Assembly (NCBI GenBank): GCA_028289545.1
Contig: JANQPG010000022.1
Location: 1-48,543, forward strand
Direction: 5' to 3'
DNA from: Woeseiaceae bacterium
GTDB lineage: Bacteria > Pseudomonadota > Gammaproteobacteria > Steroidobacterales > Woeseiaceae
DNA: 48,543 bases
Position 1 is the stretch's first letter. Each line of letters starts with the position of its first letter. Shown here one piece after another: positions 1 through 9,880 of the stretch. A model generated the notes under the pieces. It ran no database searches and was not told where the DNA came from. It saw only the letters and a list, made by a program, of their open reading frames with translations. The translations under genes and the position numbers were made by a program.

Positions 1-1
1 G

Positions 2-202
2 AGTAAACGTCTCGGCGTCAAGATCTTCGGGGGCCAGGAGGTCCTGGCCGGCAACATTATCGTGCGTCAGCGCGGCACGCGTTTTCACGCGGGCGTCAAC
101 GTCGGCATTGGTCGGGACCACACCTTGTTCGCCAAGAAGGACGGACACGTGAAGTTCGAAAGGAAAGGCCCGAAAAATCGCCAGTTCGTCAGCGTTGTCT
201 AA
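2..202 (+). CDS. rpmA: 50S ribosomal protein L27, C-terminal part
   Basis: The window opens inside this gene; the last 66 residues are present and end at a TAA. The reading frame gives the typical L27 body, including [31 protein letters not shown] and a C-terminal [10 protein letters not shown] stretch. L27 sits near the peptidyl-transferase centre of the large ribosomal subunit. The N-terminus and the usual upstream rplU lie outside the window. Position directly before obgE is the standard rplU-rpmA-obgE order. A strong terminator follows, so obgE is at least partly transcribed separately or by read-through. Confidence 0.97.
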   Translation, partial: SKRLGVKIFGGQEVLAGNIIVRQRGTRFHAGVNVGIGRDHTLFAKKDGHVKFERKGPKNRQFVSVV

Positions 203-1321
<1,119 letters not shown>

Positions 1322-1335
1322 CGGTCCCGGGCAAG

Positions 1336-1365
1336 AAAAAAGCCCGCGTAACCGCGGGCTTTTTG
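1336..1365. terminator. Bidirectional terminator between obgE and rpsT
   Basis: An eight-base-pair stem (AGCCCGCG at 1341-1348 with CGCGGGCT at 1353-1360, loop TAAC) is flanked by A residues on the left and T residues on the right. It can therefore terminate both convergent genes. Confidence 0.92.
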
Positions 1366-1399
1366 AGATCTGGGCGCGGAGCGCCTGCGGTGGCGCTTG

Positions 1400-1666
1400 T
1401 TAGGCGACCAGCGCCTTGAGGCGAGCATTCAGGCGGCTCTTGTGCCGAGCAGCCTTGTTCTTGTTGACGATGCCTTTGCCCACCATGCTGTCGATCACAG
1501 GCACAGCTTCCTTGTAGGCCGCAACGGCGGCGTCTTTGTCGCCTGACTCTACGGCCTTCAGGACGTTCTTGATCTTGGTGCGCATTTTCGAGCGCAAGCC
1601 CATGTTGTGTTTGCGGGTTTTTTCCGCGGTCCGGGCGCGCTTCTGAGCCGATTTGATGTTTGCCAC
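1400..1666 (-). CDS. rpsT: 30S ribosomal protein S20
   Basis: Small, highly basic protein of 88 residues that binds 16S rRNA in the body of the 30S subunit. The start MANIKSAQKRARTAEK and the RRKHN-like and KNKAARHKSRL stretches are family hallmarks, and the length is exactly typical. It stands alone on the minus strand, divergent from murJ, which is the usual gammaproteobacterial arrangement. The 150 bases between the two starts must hold both promoters. No unusual features. Confidence 0.98.
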   Translation of the reverse strand: MANIKSAQKRARTAEKTRKHNMGLRSKMRTKIKNVLKAVESGDKDAAVAAYKEAVPVIDSMVGKGIVNKNKAARHKSRLNARLKALVA

Positions 1667-1817
1667 GATGAACTAAACCGTATCCGATATGCAAAGAGCC
1701 GCGTATTATTCGTAGTGAGGGCGTGTTTGTCAATGCTTTTTCGACCCGCAGTCCGGCTGCCGGCCCCGCTTTAACTTTCTGATTTCTAATAGTTTTTTTG
1801 TTAAGCTGCGGGCGCGC

Positions 1818-3434
1818 ATGAGCACTGACGAGCCACAAGCTTCCGAACGACCCGAGAAAGGAGCCGAAAGCGGTTCCCGGGGGCTTTTGCAGAAGACCTC
1901 GGTCGTCAGCGCCATGACCCTGATTTCCCGGGTTCTCGGGCTCGTTCGCGACGTCGTGTTTGCGCGGATGTTCGGCGCGTCGCTGGTCATGGACGCTTTC
2001 CTGGTCGCCAACCGCATACCCAACATGCTGCGGCGCTTTTTTGCGGAGGGCGCCTTTTCTCAGGGTTTTGTCCCGGTGATGGCGCGGTACCGAGAGCGCC
2101 ACACGAGCGCGGAGGCTCAGGAGTTTGTCGCCGCAACCGCCGGCACGCTCGGCCTGCTCTTGTTTGTCGTGACCTTGCTCGGCGTGGTTGCCGCGCCGCT
2201 GCTCGTCATCGCGGTGGCGCCGGGTTTTGTTGGCGAAGACGGCCGTTTCGAGCTGGCCTCGCTAATGCTCCGCTTTACCTTTCCTTATCTGTTTTTTGTC
2301 TCGCTGACCGCGCTTGCCGGCGGTGTGCTGAACACACACGGACGGTTTGCGGTACCGGCGTTTACGCCGGTGATTCTGAACGTCGTACTGATCACTTTTG
2401 CGGTCTGGCTGTCGCCGCGGCTCGAGGAACCGGGTATGGCGCTGGCGTACGCTGTGCTGGTTGCCGGTCTGCTGCAGCTGGCCTTTCAGCTGCCTTTTCT
2501 GAAGGCCCTACGCATGCTGCGGTGGCCGCGCTGGCGTCCCGGGCACGAAGGTGTCCGGCGGGTCGGCCGACTGATGCTGCCCGCAATGTTCGGCTCCTCC
2601 GTTGCGCAGCTCAACATACTCGTCGGCGGAATCATTGCGTCGATGCTGGGGGTCGGCAAGATAAGCCTCCTGTACTACGCGGATCGTCTCATGGAGTTTC
2701 CGCTCGGTTTGTTCGGGATTGCGTTGGCTACCGTGACGCTTCCCTATCTCTCCCGTCAGTACGCATCCAAATCGCTTGTGGCGTTTTCCGCCACGCTGGA
2801 CTGGTCGATGCGCCTGGTTGCGCTCATTGCGTTGCCGGCGGCGCTCGGTCTTGCGCTGCTTGCGGAGCCGCTGGTTGCGACCATCTTCTACGGCGGCGCG
2901 TTCGCCGAGCAGGAGGTCGTCCTGACGGCCCTTGCGCTCAGGGCCTTTGCATTTGGACTGATTGGGTTTTCGTTCGTAAAGATTCTTGCGCCGGCTTATT
3001 TCGCGCGCGAAAACACAGTCACGCCCGTGCGCATTGGGCTTGTAGCGCTGGCGGTCAACTTTGTCCTGAGCGTTACGCTGGCCTGGTATTTGACCCGCAT
3101 TGGCTATGCGGCAACCCACGCGGGCCTCGCACTGGCGATCTCGGTCGCGGCGTTACTCAATGCGATCCTGCTGTATCGGGGCTTGAGTCGTGAAGGCGTT
3201 ATTCGGCACGGCAGCGGCTGGTTGGCGCTCTTGCTGCGCATGTCGGTGGCGAATGTGGCAATGTGCGCCGTCCTCATTATACTGGCGCAGCCGCTGTCCT
3301 GGTGGCTGTCGGCACCCCTGGCCGATCGGGTCCTGCACCTCGCGATACACGTTGCGGCGGGAGTGGTGACCTACCTGGGCAGCCTGTTCGTCGTCGGCAT
3401 GCGCCCGGCCCAGCTCGGAATGCGACCCCACTAA
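1818..3434 (+). CDS. murJ: Lipid II flippase MurJ
   Basis: Inner-membrane flippase that moves the peptidoglycan precursor lipid II to the periplasmic face; member of the MOP superfamily. The 538-residue protein has a polar N-terminal tail of about 25 residues, then a run of about 14 hydrophobic segments. Early signature stretches are SRVLGLVRDVVFARMFG and AFLVANRIPNMLRRFFAEGAFSQGFVP. The ATG at 1818 is preceded only by a weak ribosome binding site, but no better start gives the family N-terminus. It is followed after 14 bases by ribF, as in Pseudomonas-type order. Confidence 0.96.
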   Translation: MSTDEPQASERPEKGAESGSRGLLQKTSVVSAMTLISRVLGLVRDVVFARMFGASLVMDAFLVANRIPNMLRRFFAEGAFSQGFVPVMARYRERHTSAEAQEFVAATAGTLGLLLFVVTLLGVVAAPLLVIAVAPGFVGEDGRFELASLMLRFTFPYLFFVSLTALAGGVLNTHGRFAVPAFTPVILNVVLITFAVWLSPRLEEPGMALAYAVLVAGLLQLAFQLPFLKALRMLRWPRWRPGHEGVRRVGRLMLPAMFGSSVAQLNILVGGIIASMLGVGKISLLYYADRLMEFPLGLFGIALATVTLPYLSRQYASKSLVAFSATLDWSMRLVALIALPAALGLALLAEPLVATIFYGGAFAEQEVVLTALALRAFAFGLIGFSFVKILAPAYFARENTVTPVRIGLVALAVNFVLSVTLAWYLTRIGYAATHAGLALAISVAALLNAILLYRGLSREGVIRHGSGWLALLLRMSVANVAMCAVLIILAQPLSWWLSAPLADRVLHLAIHVAAGVVTYLGSLFVVGMRPAQLGMRPH

Positions 3435-3448
3435 GACCTCTTGACACT

Positions 3449-4390
3449 ATGCATCTCGTCCGTCATCTGATCGATTTGCCGCACTCGCTGCTCGAGCGAG
3501 GCAGTGCCGTAACCATTGGCGCTTACGATGGTTTGCACCTGGGTCATCGGGCGCTCCTCGAGGCTGTGTTGGAGAAGGCTCGGGACGAAGGGCTTGCGTC
3601 TGTTGTCATGAGTTTCGAACCTATGCCGAAGGAGTTCTTCGGCGGTGACAGCCCGCCGGCCCGGTTGATGCGTTTTCGAGAGAAATACGAGGCTCTGTCG
3701 GAGCTTGGCCTGGATGTGTTTTATTGCCCGCGTTTCTCGGCGCCCATGCGCGACATCACCGCCGTCGACTTTGTACGGCAGATACTCGTTCACGGTCTGC
3801 ACGCGCGGCACATTGTGGTAGGTGACGACTTTCGCTTTGCCCGGCGACGCGAGGGCAGTATCGACACCCTGGAGACGCTGGGTCCGGTTCTGGATTTTGG
3901 AGTCGAAGGCACACCGAGCGTCATGGCGGGGCAGGTGCGCGCGAGCAGCACAGCCATTCGTGCAGCGCTCGAGGAGGGCGATTGCCGGCTGGCCCGCGAA
4001 ATGCTGGGCAGGTACTACAGCATGTCCGGTCGCGTCATTAGAGGGCGGCAGGTTGGCCGCGAGCTGGGCTACCCGACCGCCAACGTCGACCTGCGGCGTC
4101 GCCAGTCGGCCGTGGACGGCATCTTTGCCGTACGTGTACACGGACTCTCCAGCCGGCCGATCGATGGCGTCGCCAGCGTGGGAACGCGACCGACCTTCGG
4201 CATCGAAAAACCCGTACTCGAAGTGCATTTGTTCGACTTTTCGCGGGACATCTACGGCGCGTATATTCGCGTGGAGTTCATAGAATACATACGCGGCGTC
4301 GAGAAGTTCTCGGACGCGGATGAATTGATTTTGCAGATGCACCGGGACGCCGACGCGGCGCGCCGGATACTGGCAAGGCAAGCCGCATGA
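3449..4390 (+). CDS. ribF: Bifunctional riboflavin kinase / FAD synthetase
   Basis: Converts riboflavin to FMN and then FAD in the cytoplasm. The 313-residue protein carries the nucleotidyltransferase motif GAYDGLHLGHRALL near residue 25 (FAD synthetase domain) and a C-terminal riboflavin kinase domain with GRQVGRELGYPTAN, GVASVGTRPTF and EVHLFDF. The ATG at 3449 was chosen because upstream in-frame sequence would run back deep into murJ. Genes murJ, ribF and lspA are closely spaced and probably co-transcribed. Normally ileS separates ribF from lspA; here it is absent. Confidence 0.97.
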   Translation: MHLVRHLIDLPHSLLERGSAVTIGAYDGLHLGHRALLEAVLEKARDEGLASVVMSFEPMPKEFFGGDSPPARLMRFREKYEALSELGLDVFYCPRFSAPMRDITAVDFVRQILVHGLHARHIVVGDDFRFARRREGSIDTLETLGPVLDFGVEGTPSVMAGQVRASSTAIRAALEEGDCRLAREMLGRYYSMSGRVIRGRQVGRELGYPTANVDLRRRQSAVDGIFAVRVHGLSSRPIDGVASVGTRPTFGIEKPVLEVHLFDFSRDIYGAYIRVEFIEYIRGVEKFSDADELILQMHRDADAARRILARQAA

Positions 4391-4415
4391 GGCAGGACTG
4401 ACGACGGGATTGATA

Positions 4416-4922
4416 ATGGAACTCAACACAAAACACCGCTACGCGCTCTGGATGACATTGGCGTTCCTGATCGTCGTCGCTGATCAGCTGACCAAGTGGG
4501 CGATTGTCCAGTACATCCCGTATCTGGGGTCGGTGGAGCTGAACTCCTTTACGAACATTACCCACCAGCGCAACTTTGGTGCGGCCTGGAGCCTGCTGGC
4601 GGATGCGGGCGGCTGGCAGCGGTGGTTCTTTGTCGTCCTGGCGACCGGGGTTAGCGTGCTGATCAGCATCTGGCTGTGGCGGATACGCGACGGCCGATAC
4701 CTGGTGCTCGCTACGGGGCTTGCGCTCGTGCTGGGAGGCGCCGTGGGTAACCTGGTCGATCGGTTGAGGCTCGGTTACGTCACCGACTTCATTCAGGTGT
4801 GGTTCGGCAGCTGGCCGTTCCCGTCATTCAACGTGGCGGATTCAGCGATTACCGTAGGCGCCGTGCTGTTGATCATCGATTCCCTGTTCATCTCGGGGCG
4901 GGAATCGACGGAGGGTTCGTAA
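4416..4922 (+). CDS. lspA: Lipoprotein signal peptidase LspA
   Basis: Inner-membrane aspartyl protease (signal peptidase II) that cleaves the signal peptide of diacylated prolipoproteins. The 168-residue protein has four hydrophobic segments and the conserved stretches ADQLTKW, NFGAAWS, GNLVDR, VTDFI and FNVADS. The catalytic aspartates are D124 and D142. The ATG at 4416 is preferred over a TTG two codons upstream. It starts 25 bases after ribF. At least two clear lipoprotein substrates are encoded in this window (41295-42032 and 43807-45708). The following genes converge on it, with only 24 bases between stops. Confidence 0.97.
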   Translation: MELNTKHRYALWMTLAFLIVVADQLTKWAIVQYIPYLGSVELNSFTNITHQRNFGAAWSLLADAGGWQRWFFVVLATGVSVLISIWLWRIRDGRYLVLATGLALVLGGAVGNLVDRLRLGYVTDFIQVWFGSWPFPSFNVADSAITVGAVLLIIDSLFISGRESTEGS

Positions 4923-4946
4923 GCGGCTTGTAAGCTTCCTGGTCCG

Positions 4947-5378
4947 TCAGCGAGTGCGCGTCCAGCAATTGCCGTCCGGAGTCGAACTCTTGATCCCCCG
5001 GCCGTCGATTTGAAAGGCATTACATTTGGTGGCTTCCGAGCCGCCAAGTAACCACGTTGCCGTTGCCGTGAAGGTGTTGGCGTCCGCGGCGGTTACGCAG
5101 ATCGTGTAGGCGCCCGATCCGCTGGTGTTGCAGCCGGCATCGGCGAACCCGAGACGGGTCATGTCGGTCGTGTACTGGTTGTTCTGCAGGTATTCGCGCT
5201 CCTGATTAGTAGCGATCTGCAGCAACGCAGCTCGCGCTTCGGCGCGTTTGGCCCTTGCGGAGTATTCCAGATAGTTCGGAACGGCAAGCGTCACGATGAA
5301 TGCCAACACGACGACGACGATCATGAGTTCCAGCAGCGTGATGCCGCGCATCCTTGAGAACGAGTGTTTCTGTACCAT
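4947..5378 (-). CDS. pilE: Type IV pilin-like protein PilE
   Basis: Type IV prepilin of 143 residues, last gene of the pilus operon. The prepilin signature is clear: a short basic leader, then cleavage after G12 and a mature hydrophobic helix starting ITLLELMIVVVVLAF, with the conserved Glu at mature position 5. The first mature residue is Ile rather than the usual Phe. The C-terminal part has paired cysteines (near GCNT and NCWTR) that may form the D-region disulfide. The start at 5378 has a strong purine-rich ribosome binding site (GGAAGAGGAAG); the longer frame upstream is not needed. Its place after pilY1 matches the Pseudomonas fimU-pilVWXY1-pilE order, where PilE is a minor pilin. Confidence 0.88.
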   Translation of the reverse strand: MVQKHSFSRMRGITLLELMIVVVVLAFIVTLAVPNYLEYSARAKRAEARAALLQIATNQEREYLQNNQYTTDMTRLGFADAGCNTSGSGAYTICVTAADANTFTATATWLLGGSEATKCNAFQIDGRGIKSSTPDGNCWTRTR

Positions 5379-5488
5379 CTTCCTCTTCCTTACGTCGTCG
5401 AGACCCACAACACCGTCTTCGGCATTATCACGGTTCCGGGCCGCAAGTGCCCGGAACCATCGCTCATTTTCGTCAGGATATCCGCAGA

Positions 5489-8400
5489 TTATTCGACCCC
5501 ATCCTGCGTCCACAATGTGCGGACCGGAAAGTTCTCGAAGCCCGGGTCGAAACACTCGACGCCGACACAACCGAGCGGAGGCGGCGAACACTCGTCACCC
5601 GTGCAGGTTGCCGGATCGTCGGGGCTCGGGAACAGGAAGCGGGGCGAAGGTGCTATACCGCCCTGCGCCAGCTCGGTGACACGCGCCTGGTCTTCGGTAC
5701 CCGGAATGACTTCGCTGAGGTTGTCCACAATCGGGTCGCCGTTCGACACTGCGACGCGATACAGGAAGTTGCGGCCAACCCCGGCCGAGCAGGTTGCCGC
5801 TGCCGCGTTGTCCGGAGAGAAAGCGACAAAGAACACCTCGTTGTTGAACGTGATCGACGTCGCCAGCACTTTCTGATTCGCGGGCATGGTCAGTTGCCAG
5901 CCGCGTTTGCCGGCGCCGACCTCGACCCCCACGCTGCCGCTGACTTCAACGAGATCGGTGCCTCTTACGATCGGGTAGCCGTTGTAATCAGCCTGCGAAA
6001 GCTGGTTGAAGACGTCCTTGTCGCGGACCGAGAAGAAGCGGTCCCCAACCGTGTTGTCGAGCGGGCTGGCACGATGCCCGCTGCCGATGCTGATGGCAAT
6101 GAAACGGCGGTTCTGAACGACGTCGTTGAATAGCGATACGTCCGGTGCGTTATAGAAACGACGAGTCTCGGCGTCGGTGGGGGTAGCGAGCCCTTCCGCG
6201 CCGAGCTGCGCGATGACGCCGCCCGTTACCATGGCATCGTCGCCTGTGCCGTCGGGTGCACGGCCGTTGAAGATGTCGAGACGCAGCAGCTGACCGCCGA
6301 GGTCGCTCGCGTACATGCGATCCGCAAAGCCGTCACCGTTCAGATCGATCACGCTAATCTGGTTCGGGATTGCGCGGGACAAGCCCGGACGCACACCCGG
6401 ATCGAGCGTCAGGTCGGCGTTGTTGTCGGGACCGGCGCGCCAGATGATGCCACCGGTATACAGGTCGAGCATGTAGATGCCCGCGCCCTGTGTGTCCGCG
6501 GTGGAAGGGTGAGTGATCGTGTCGTGTACCGTATCGTAGCCGCCGCCCATGATGACGACGCCCTTGTCAGTCCTGTTGGACGGTGACAGGTAGCTGTCCG
6601 GCATGTCGACCCTGGCGACCGTGGCGCGCGACCAGCTTTGACCGAATTCCGGCGCGGCAATGCGCCAGTTCACTTTCGGATTGTTCTTGTCGGTAACGTC
6701 CAGTGAATAGTATGCGCTGCCGCCGCGGCGCATCCCGAACAGGATGTGCACAAAATCGCCGTCAACCGCTTCGATGACGCCGTCGCCGTCACGGTCTGCA
6801 ACAACGGGCACAATGTCGCCGTCCACGCCGTAGTTCTTGAAGGCGGCATCCGGGTTGAAGAACAGCTTGACGAGATTAGGCAGATGTTCCTTCGGCAGAA
6901 ACGCCCAGAGCTCCTCGCCGGTCGATCCGTTGATCGCGTGCACGTAGCCGTCGTTGGTTGCGGTGAAAATGACCACGTCCGGATTCGCTTCGGTGCCGCC
7001 GTAGACAATGGCCGCGGGCTGCGAGTGCAGCGGGTCGCCCATGAATTTGCGTGTCAACGTCGCCGGATCGCCGTCCTCGTCGAGTACGTCTTCGCCACGT
7101 GCCCAGCGAATCAGCGCTTCGATGCTGGGCTCTTCCGCCGAACCCGTCAGCCCGAAGTCGCCCGGCGTGAACGACGTGTCGTTATCCGGCGTGAGCAGGT
7201 TGGTCGCCGCTGTCAGAATGCCGGAAGTGTTGTCCGTAAACAGCCGGCGCGCAGCGGGTGTCGGCATGTTCTCGACGGCGCCGCCCAGGACCACGGATTG
7301 ACCGTCAACTTCCGTCGACCAGAAACTCTGGGCGCTTGGGAAGAAGAAACCCGTCAGATCGTTGACGGCGGGGTTTTCGTTCTTGTCGACGATGATGCCG
7401 TCTTTGATCCGGTATTTCTTGAGGTTGCCGGGCCAGCGGACCTTGTCCTGCGCGGCAAACGTCGTCAGATACAGGTCGTTGAGGTTCTGCGTCCGGTTGA
7501 ACGTGTTGACCGCAACCGCGGGTGCCGCGAAGGACAGCGAACGGTCGGTAATGTTGTTGACAATTTCGAGCAACGCAAGAGTCAGGCTCTCGACGTTGTC
7601 AGCCTGGAAATACGTGCCCTTACCGCGCTGCGCCGTTTCCTCGAGGATGTCGAGGTCGATCGCAAAACCGATCGTATGGGTGATGACCTGCTGCAGCCCC
7701 GGCTCCGTGGAAATGTCTTCGTCGTAGAGATAGGCGGCAATGTCGTCCAGGCAGTCGCCCATATTGTTGAACGTGCAGCCGGGATAGCCGACCACGTCCT
7801 CCCAGCCGGGCAGGTTGCCGACGAGATCCGGGGTTTCGGCGTCGCTGACCGGCTGTCCGTCGGTGAGCACGACGTTGAAGTTCTTGGCGCAGACGTCGAA
7901 CGTCGGTTGCTGGTAGACCTCGAATGGATCGGACGAGGCGAGCGCGCCCGGATCGGTGGTGTGTTCGTCTACGTTCTCGCCGTAGTACGCCGGCAGCCCG
8001 CGCCAGTAGAGCGCCGCTTCGTAGAGCGTTTCCGACAGCGGCGTGGCGCCGCCGTGAGTGATCGTATCGATCGCGTCGGTAATGTCTGTACGATTCGTAT
8101 CGAGGTCCGTCATGCCCTTGATGACGGGGCCGCCGCGGTTGTTGTTGAACCGCATGATGGCGACGTTGACGTTCTCGATGGAGTTGAGTACGACTTCCGT
8201 TACGTTCTTGACGATATCGATGCGACGCAGATCGACAAATTCCGGGTTGGCCAGATAATTCAGGTAGTTGCCGTCCCATACCGTGACAGCCTGGCTCGTC
8301 GGCCAGCTGCCCCAGGCAATTCCCTTGCTCGGATCCGCCGTAAAGGGCTGGACGTCGCCGCCCTTCTGAGGCCAGCGCTCCACGTCGCCGAAGCCTTCAC

Positions 8401-8923
8401 CGTGCACGCCGTTGTCCTTGGCGCATTCCACCATGTCCAGCTCGTTGCCGGGTTCGAGGCTCTGCCAGCGGTTTTCATCGAGGCCCAGGAATACGCTGAA
8501 AAAGCCGCCGGAGCCGCCGTCGCGAAACTGCGCCATGACGTTGGTGTAGCGGCCAATACCGTTCATCTGGTTCATGCTGGCCCTGCACTTGAACGCACTC
8601 TTGTTGAAGACACGCGTATTCGATGAGCCACAGCCCGGGACGACGTCCACTTCGGTCCAGTAGAGCTTGTCGGCGTCGCAGCGTTTGCTGGGATCCGGGT
8701 CGCCGACATAGGTCGTTTCGAAGTTGTAGATCTCACGCGTGTTCTGCTCGGTTCTCATACTGCCCGAGGAGTCGATAATGAACAGGACGTTCGGCTTCGG
8801 GGTCGTCGCCGTCGGGTTCAGGAGCAACAGCTCCGTGTCGTCCGCAACAGCGGGTGCGCCCGCTACCAGGCTCAGTGTGAGGCCTGCGGCTATCCACTTG
8901 ATTTTCTTGGTCATGGTATTCAT
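5489..8923 (-). CDS. pilY1: Type IV pilus tip adhesin / biogenesis factor PilY1
   Basis: Large (1144-residue) exported protein that sits at the tip of type IV pili, promotes extension and mediates adhesion and surface sensing. The sequence shows a signal peptide (cleavage near AVADD, residues 26-29), a von Willebrand A region opening with the metal-site motif DSSGS at 51-55, and a C-terminal beta-propeller of the PilY1/Neisseria PilC type with FTATNDGYVHAING. An EF-hand-like calcium loop, DRDGDGVIEAVDGDF, lies inside the propeller. The ATG at 8923 has a good ribosome binding site (GAAGGAAC). It is between a small exported protein gene and pilE. Confidence 0.95.
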   Translation of the reverse strand: MNTMTKKIKWIAAGLTLSLVAGAPAVADDTELLLLNPTATTPKPNVLFIIDSSGSMRTEQNTREIYNFETTYVGDPDPSKRCDADKLYWTEVDVVPGCGSSNTRVFNKSAFKCRASMNQMNGIGRYTNVMAQFRDGGSGGFFSVFLGLDENRWQSLEPGNELDMVECAKDNGVHGEGFGDVERWPQKGGDVQPFTADPSKGIAWGSWPTSQAVTVWDGNYLNYLANPEFVDLRRIDIVKNVTEVVLNSIENVNVAIMRFNNNRGGPVIKGMTDLDTNRTDITDAIDTITHGGATPLSETLYEAALYWRGLPAYYGENVDEHTTDPGALASSDPFEVYQQPTFDVCAKNFNVVLTDGQPVSDAETPDLVGNLPGWEDVVGYPGCTFNNMGDCLDDIAAYLYDEDISTEPGLQQVITHTIGFAIDLDILEETAQRGKGTYFQADNVESLTLALLEIVNNITDRSLSFAAPAVAVNTFNRTQNLNDLYLTTFAAQDKVRWPGNLKKYRIKDGIIVDKNENPAVNDLTGFFFPSAQSFWSTEVDGQSVVLGGAVENMPTPAARRLFTDNTSGILTAATNLLTPDNDTSFTPGDFGLTGSAEEPSIEALIRWARGEDVLDEDGDPATLTRKFMGDPLHSQPAAIVYGGTEANPDVVIFTATNDGYVHAINGSTGEELWAFLPKEHLPNLVKLFFNPDAAFKNYGVDGDIVPVVADRDGDGVIEAVDGDFVHILFGMRRGGSAYYSLDVTDKNNPKVNWRIAAPEFGQSWSRATVARVDMPDSYLSPSNRTDKGVVIMGGGYDTVHDTITHPSTADTQGAGIYMLDLYTGGIIWRAGPDNNADLTLDPGVRPGLSRAIPNQISVIDLNGDGFADRMYASDLGGQLLRLDIFNGRAPDGTGDDAMVTGGVIAQLGAEGLATPTDAETRRFYNAPDVSLFNDVVQNRRFIAISIGSGHRASPLDNTVGDRFFSVRDKDVFNQLSQADYNGYPIVRGTDLVEVSGSVGVEVGAGKRGWQLTMPANQKVLATSITFNNEVFFVAFSPDNAAAATCSAGVGRNFLYRVAVSNGDPIVDNLSEVIPGTEDQARVTELAQGGIAPSPRFLFPSPDDPATCTGDECSPPPLGCVGVECFDPGFENFPVRTLWTQDGVE

Positions 8924-8951
8924 TGCTGTTCCTTCAGGCAGGCGCCGCCTG

Positions 8952-9293
8952 CTAGTAGACCGTAATGGCCACTTCCGTGATTAGATCGCTGCGCAGATCG
9001 TGTGCAACCGTAACGTATACTTCGTTGCGGTCCTCGATGCCTGCGAGGGCGCCGCGAAACTTTTCGAGCGATACGGGTTTGTTGTTGAGTTCCCAGCGGG
9101 TGTTGCCGGTGACGCGCCGTGTCGTGTACTCGCAGGTGTCGCAGGCTCTAAAGGTCAGGCTGCCCGACATGCTCGCCGGTAAGCGAAGCGTACTCAGGCG
9201 CACCTCGTGTGCCTGTAGCGTGATTTGATTTTGTGCATCGGCCGGAAGGGCTGCGAGCAGCATGAGTGCCGTAATGATTATGATCGGTTTCAT
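8952..9293 (-). CDS. Small exported protein in the pilus operon
   Basis: A 113-residue protein with a clear Sec signal peptide (MKPIIIITALMLLAALPADA, cleavage before Q21). The mature part has a CDTC motif and appears beta-rich. I do not recognise the family. It lies 28 bases upstream of pilY1 and 37 bases downstream of pilX, with an AGGAG ribosome binding site 5 bases before its ATG, so it is clearly part of the pilus operon. Canonical pilVWXY1E operons have no gene at this place. A periplasmic helper for PilX or PilY1 folding or assembly is possible but is only an inference from position. Confidence 0.8.
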   Translation of the reverse strand: MKPIIIITALMLLAALPADAQNQITLQAHEVRLSTLRLPASMSGSLTFRACDTCEYTTRRVTGNTRWELNNKPVSLEKFRGALAGIEDRNEVYVTVAHDLRSDLITEVAITVY

Positions 9294-9330
9294 GATGTCT
9301 CCTGGTACTGGTTACAGCTCTGTGCCGTTA

Positions 9331-9858
9331 TCAGAGAGTCGGTGATTCGGGGCCGACGACATAAAAGGCCTGCGTGTGCATGGCGGCCGAATCGCGGTCG
9401 GTCGTACCGGTTGAAGAGCGCCGGGATTCCGCCGTCGCCGTTGCAATAAAGTGGTAGGCGGAGATGCCGCTGCCGACGCCAAGGCTGAACGCGCGGTCGG
9501 GCACCAGCGTTTCGTCTTCGAACGCGATAACCGACGTGACCGAGTCGTTATAGCCGCCAACGGTTTGCGTCAGTGTCGTGTTCGCCAGGGTATTGAAACT
9601 GCCCTGAGCAATTGCAGCCTCCAGTCCCGTCTCCGCAGCCTGAAACGCGTTTTCGTAACCCTGGTCGTTGCGCGCAATGGCGAGTTCCGTCGTGGCGGTG
9701 TTCATGCCGGAAACGGCGAGTATCGTGATCACGACAAGCAACAGCAGGCCAACGACCAGTGCCGCACCGGATTGCCGCTGCATTGAAGCCGACCGTCCTG
9801 ATAGCAAGCGCCTCTGTGTCGACTGACGTGTGGTTCGATTTGTTATTGAATGATTCAT
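9331..9858 (-). CDS. pilX: Type IV pilus assembly protein PilX
   Basis: Minor pilin of the priming complex, acting with PilV, PilW and PilE under PilY1. The protein is 175 residues from the first ATG. The hydrophobic N-helix QSGAALVVGLLLLVVITILA begins near residue 30, and the segment AFQAAETGLEAA is typical of the PilX family. The predicted mature end (after G31) lacks the Glu at position 5, as in GspK-like tip pilins. An internal ATG at 9783 (M26) would give a leader of normal length for PilX and may be the true start. Spacing to pilW is 22 bases. Confidence 0.87.
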   Translation of the reverse strand: MNHSITNRTTRQSTQRRLLSGRSASMQRQSGAALVVGLLLLVVITILAVSGMNTATTELAIARNDQGYENAFQAAETGLEAAIAQGSFNTLANTTLTQTVGGYNDSVTSVIAFEDETLVPDRAFSLGVGSGISAYHFIATATAESRRSSTGTTDRDSAAMHTQAFYVVGPESPTL

Positions 9859-9880
9859 ACGAGTACTCGCAGCAAAGGCT

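Noticed and set aside
5354..6133. Long plus-strand frames opposite pilY1 (also 6746-8626)
   Set aside because: Antisense shadows of a GC-rich gene whose minus-strand product is clearly PilY1.
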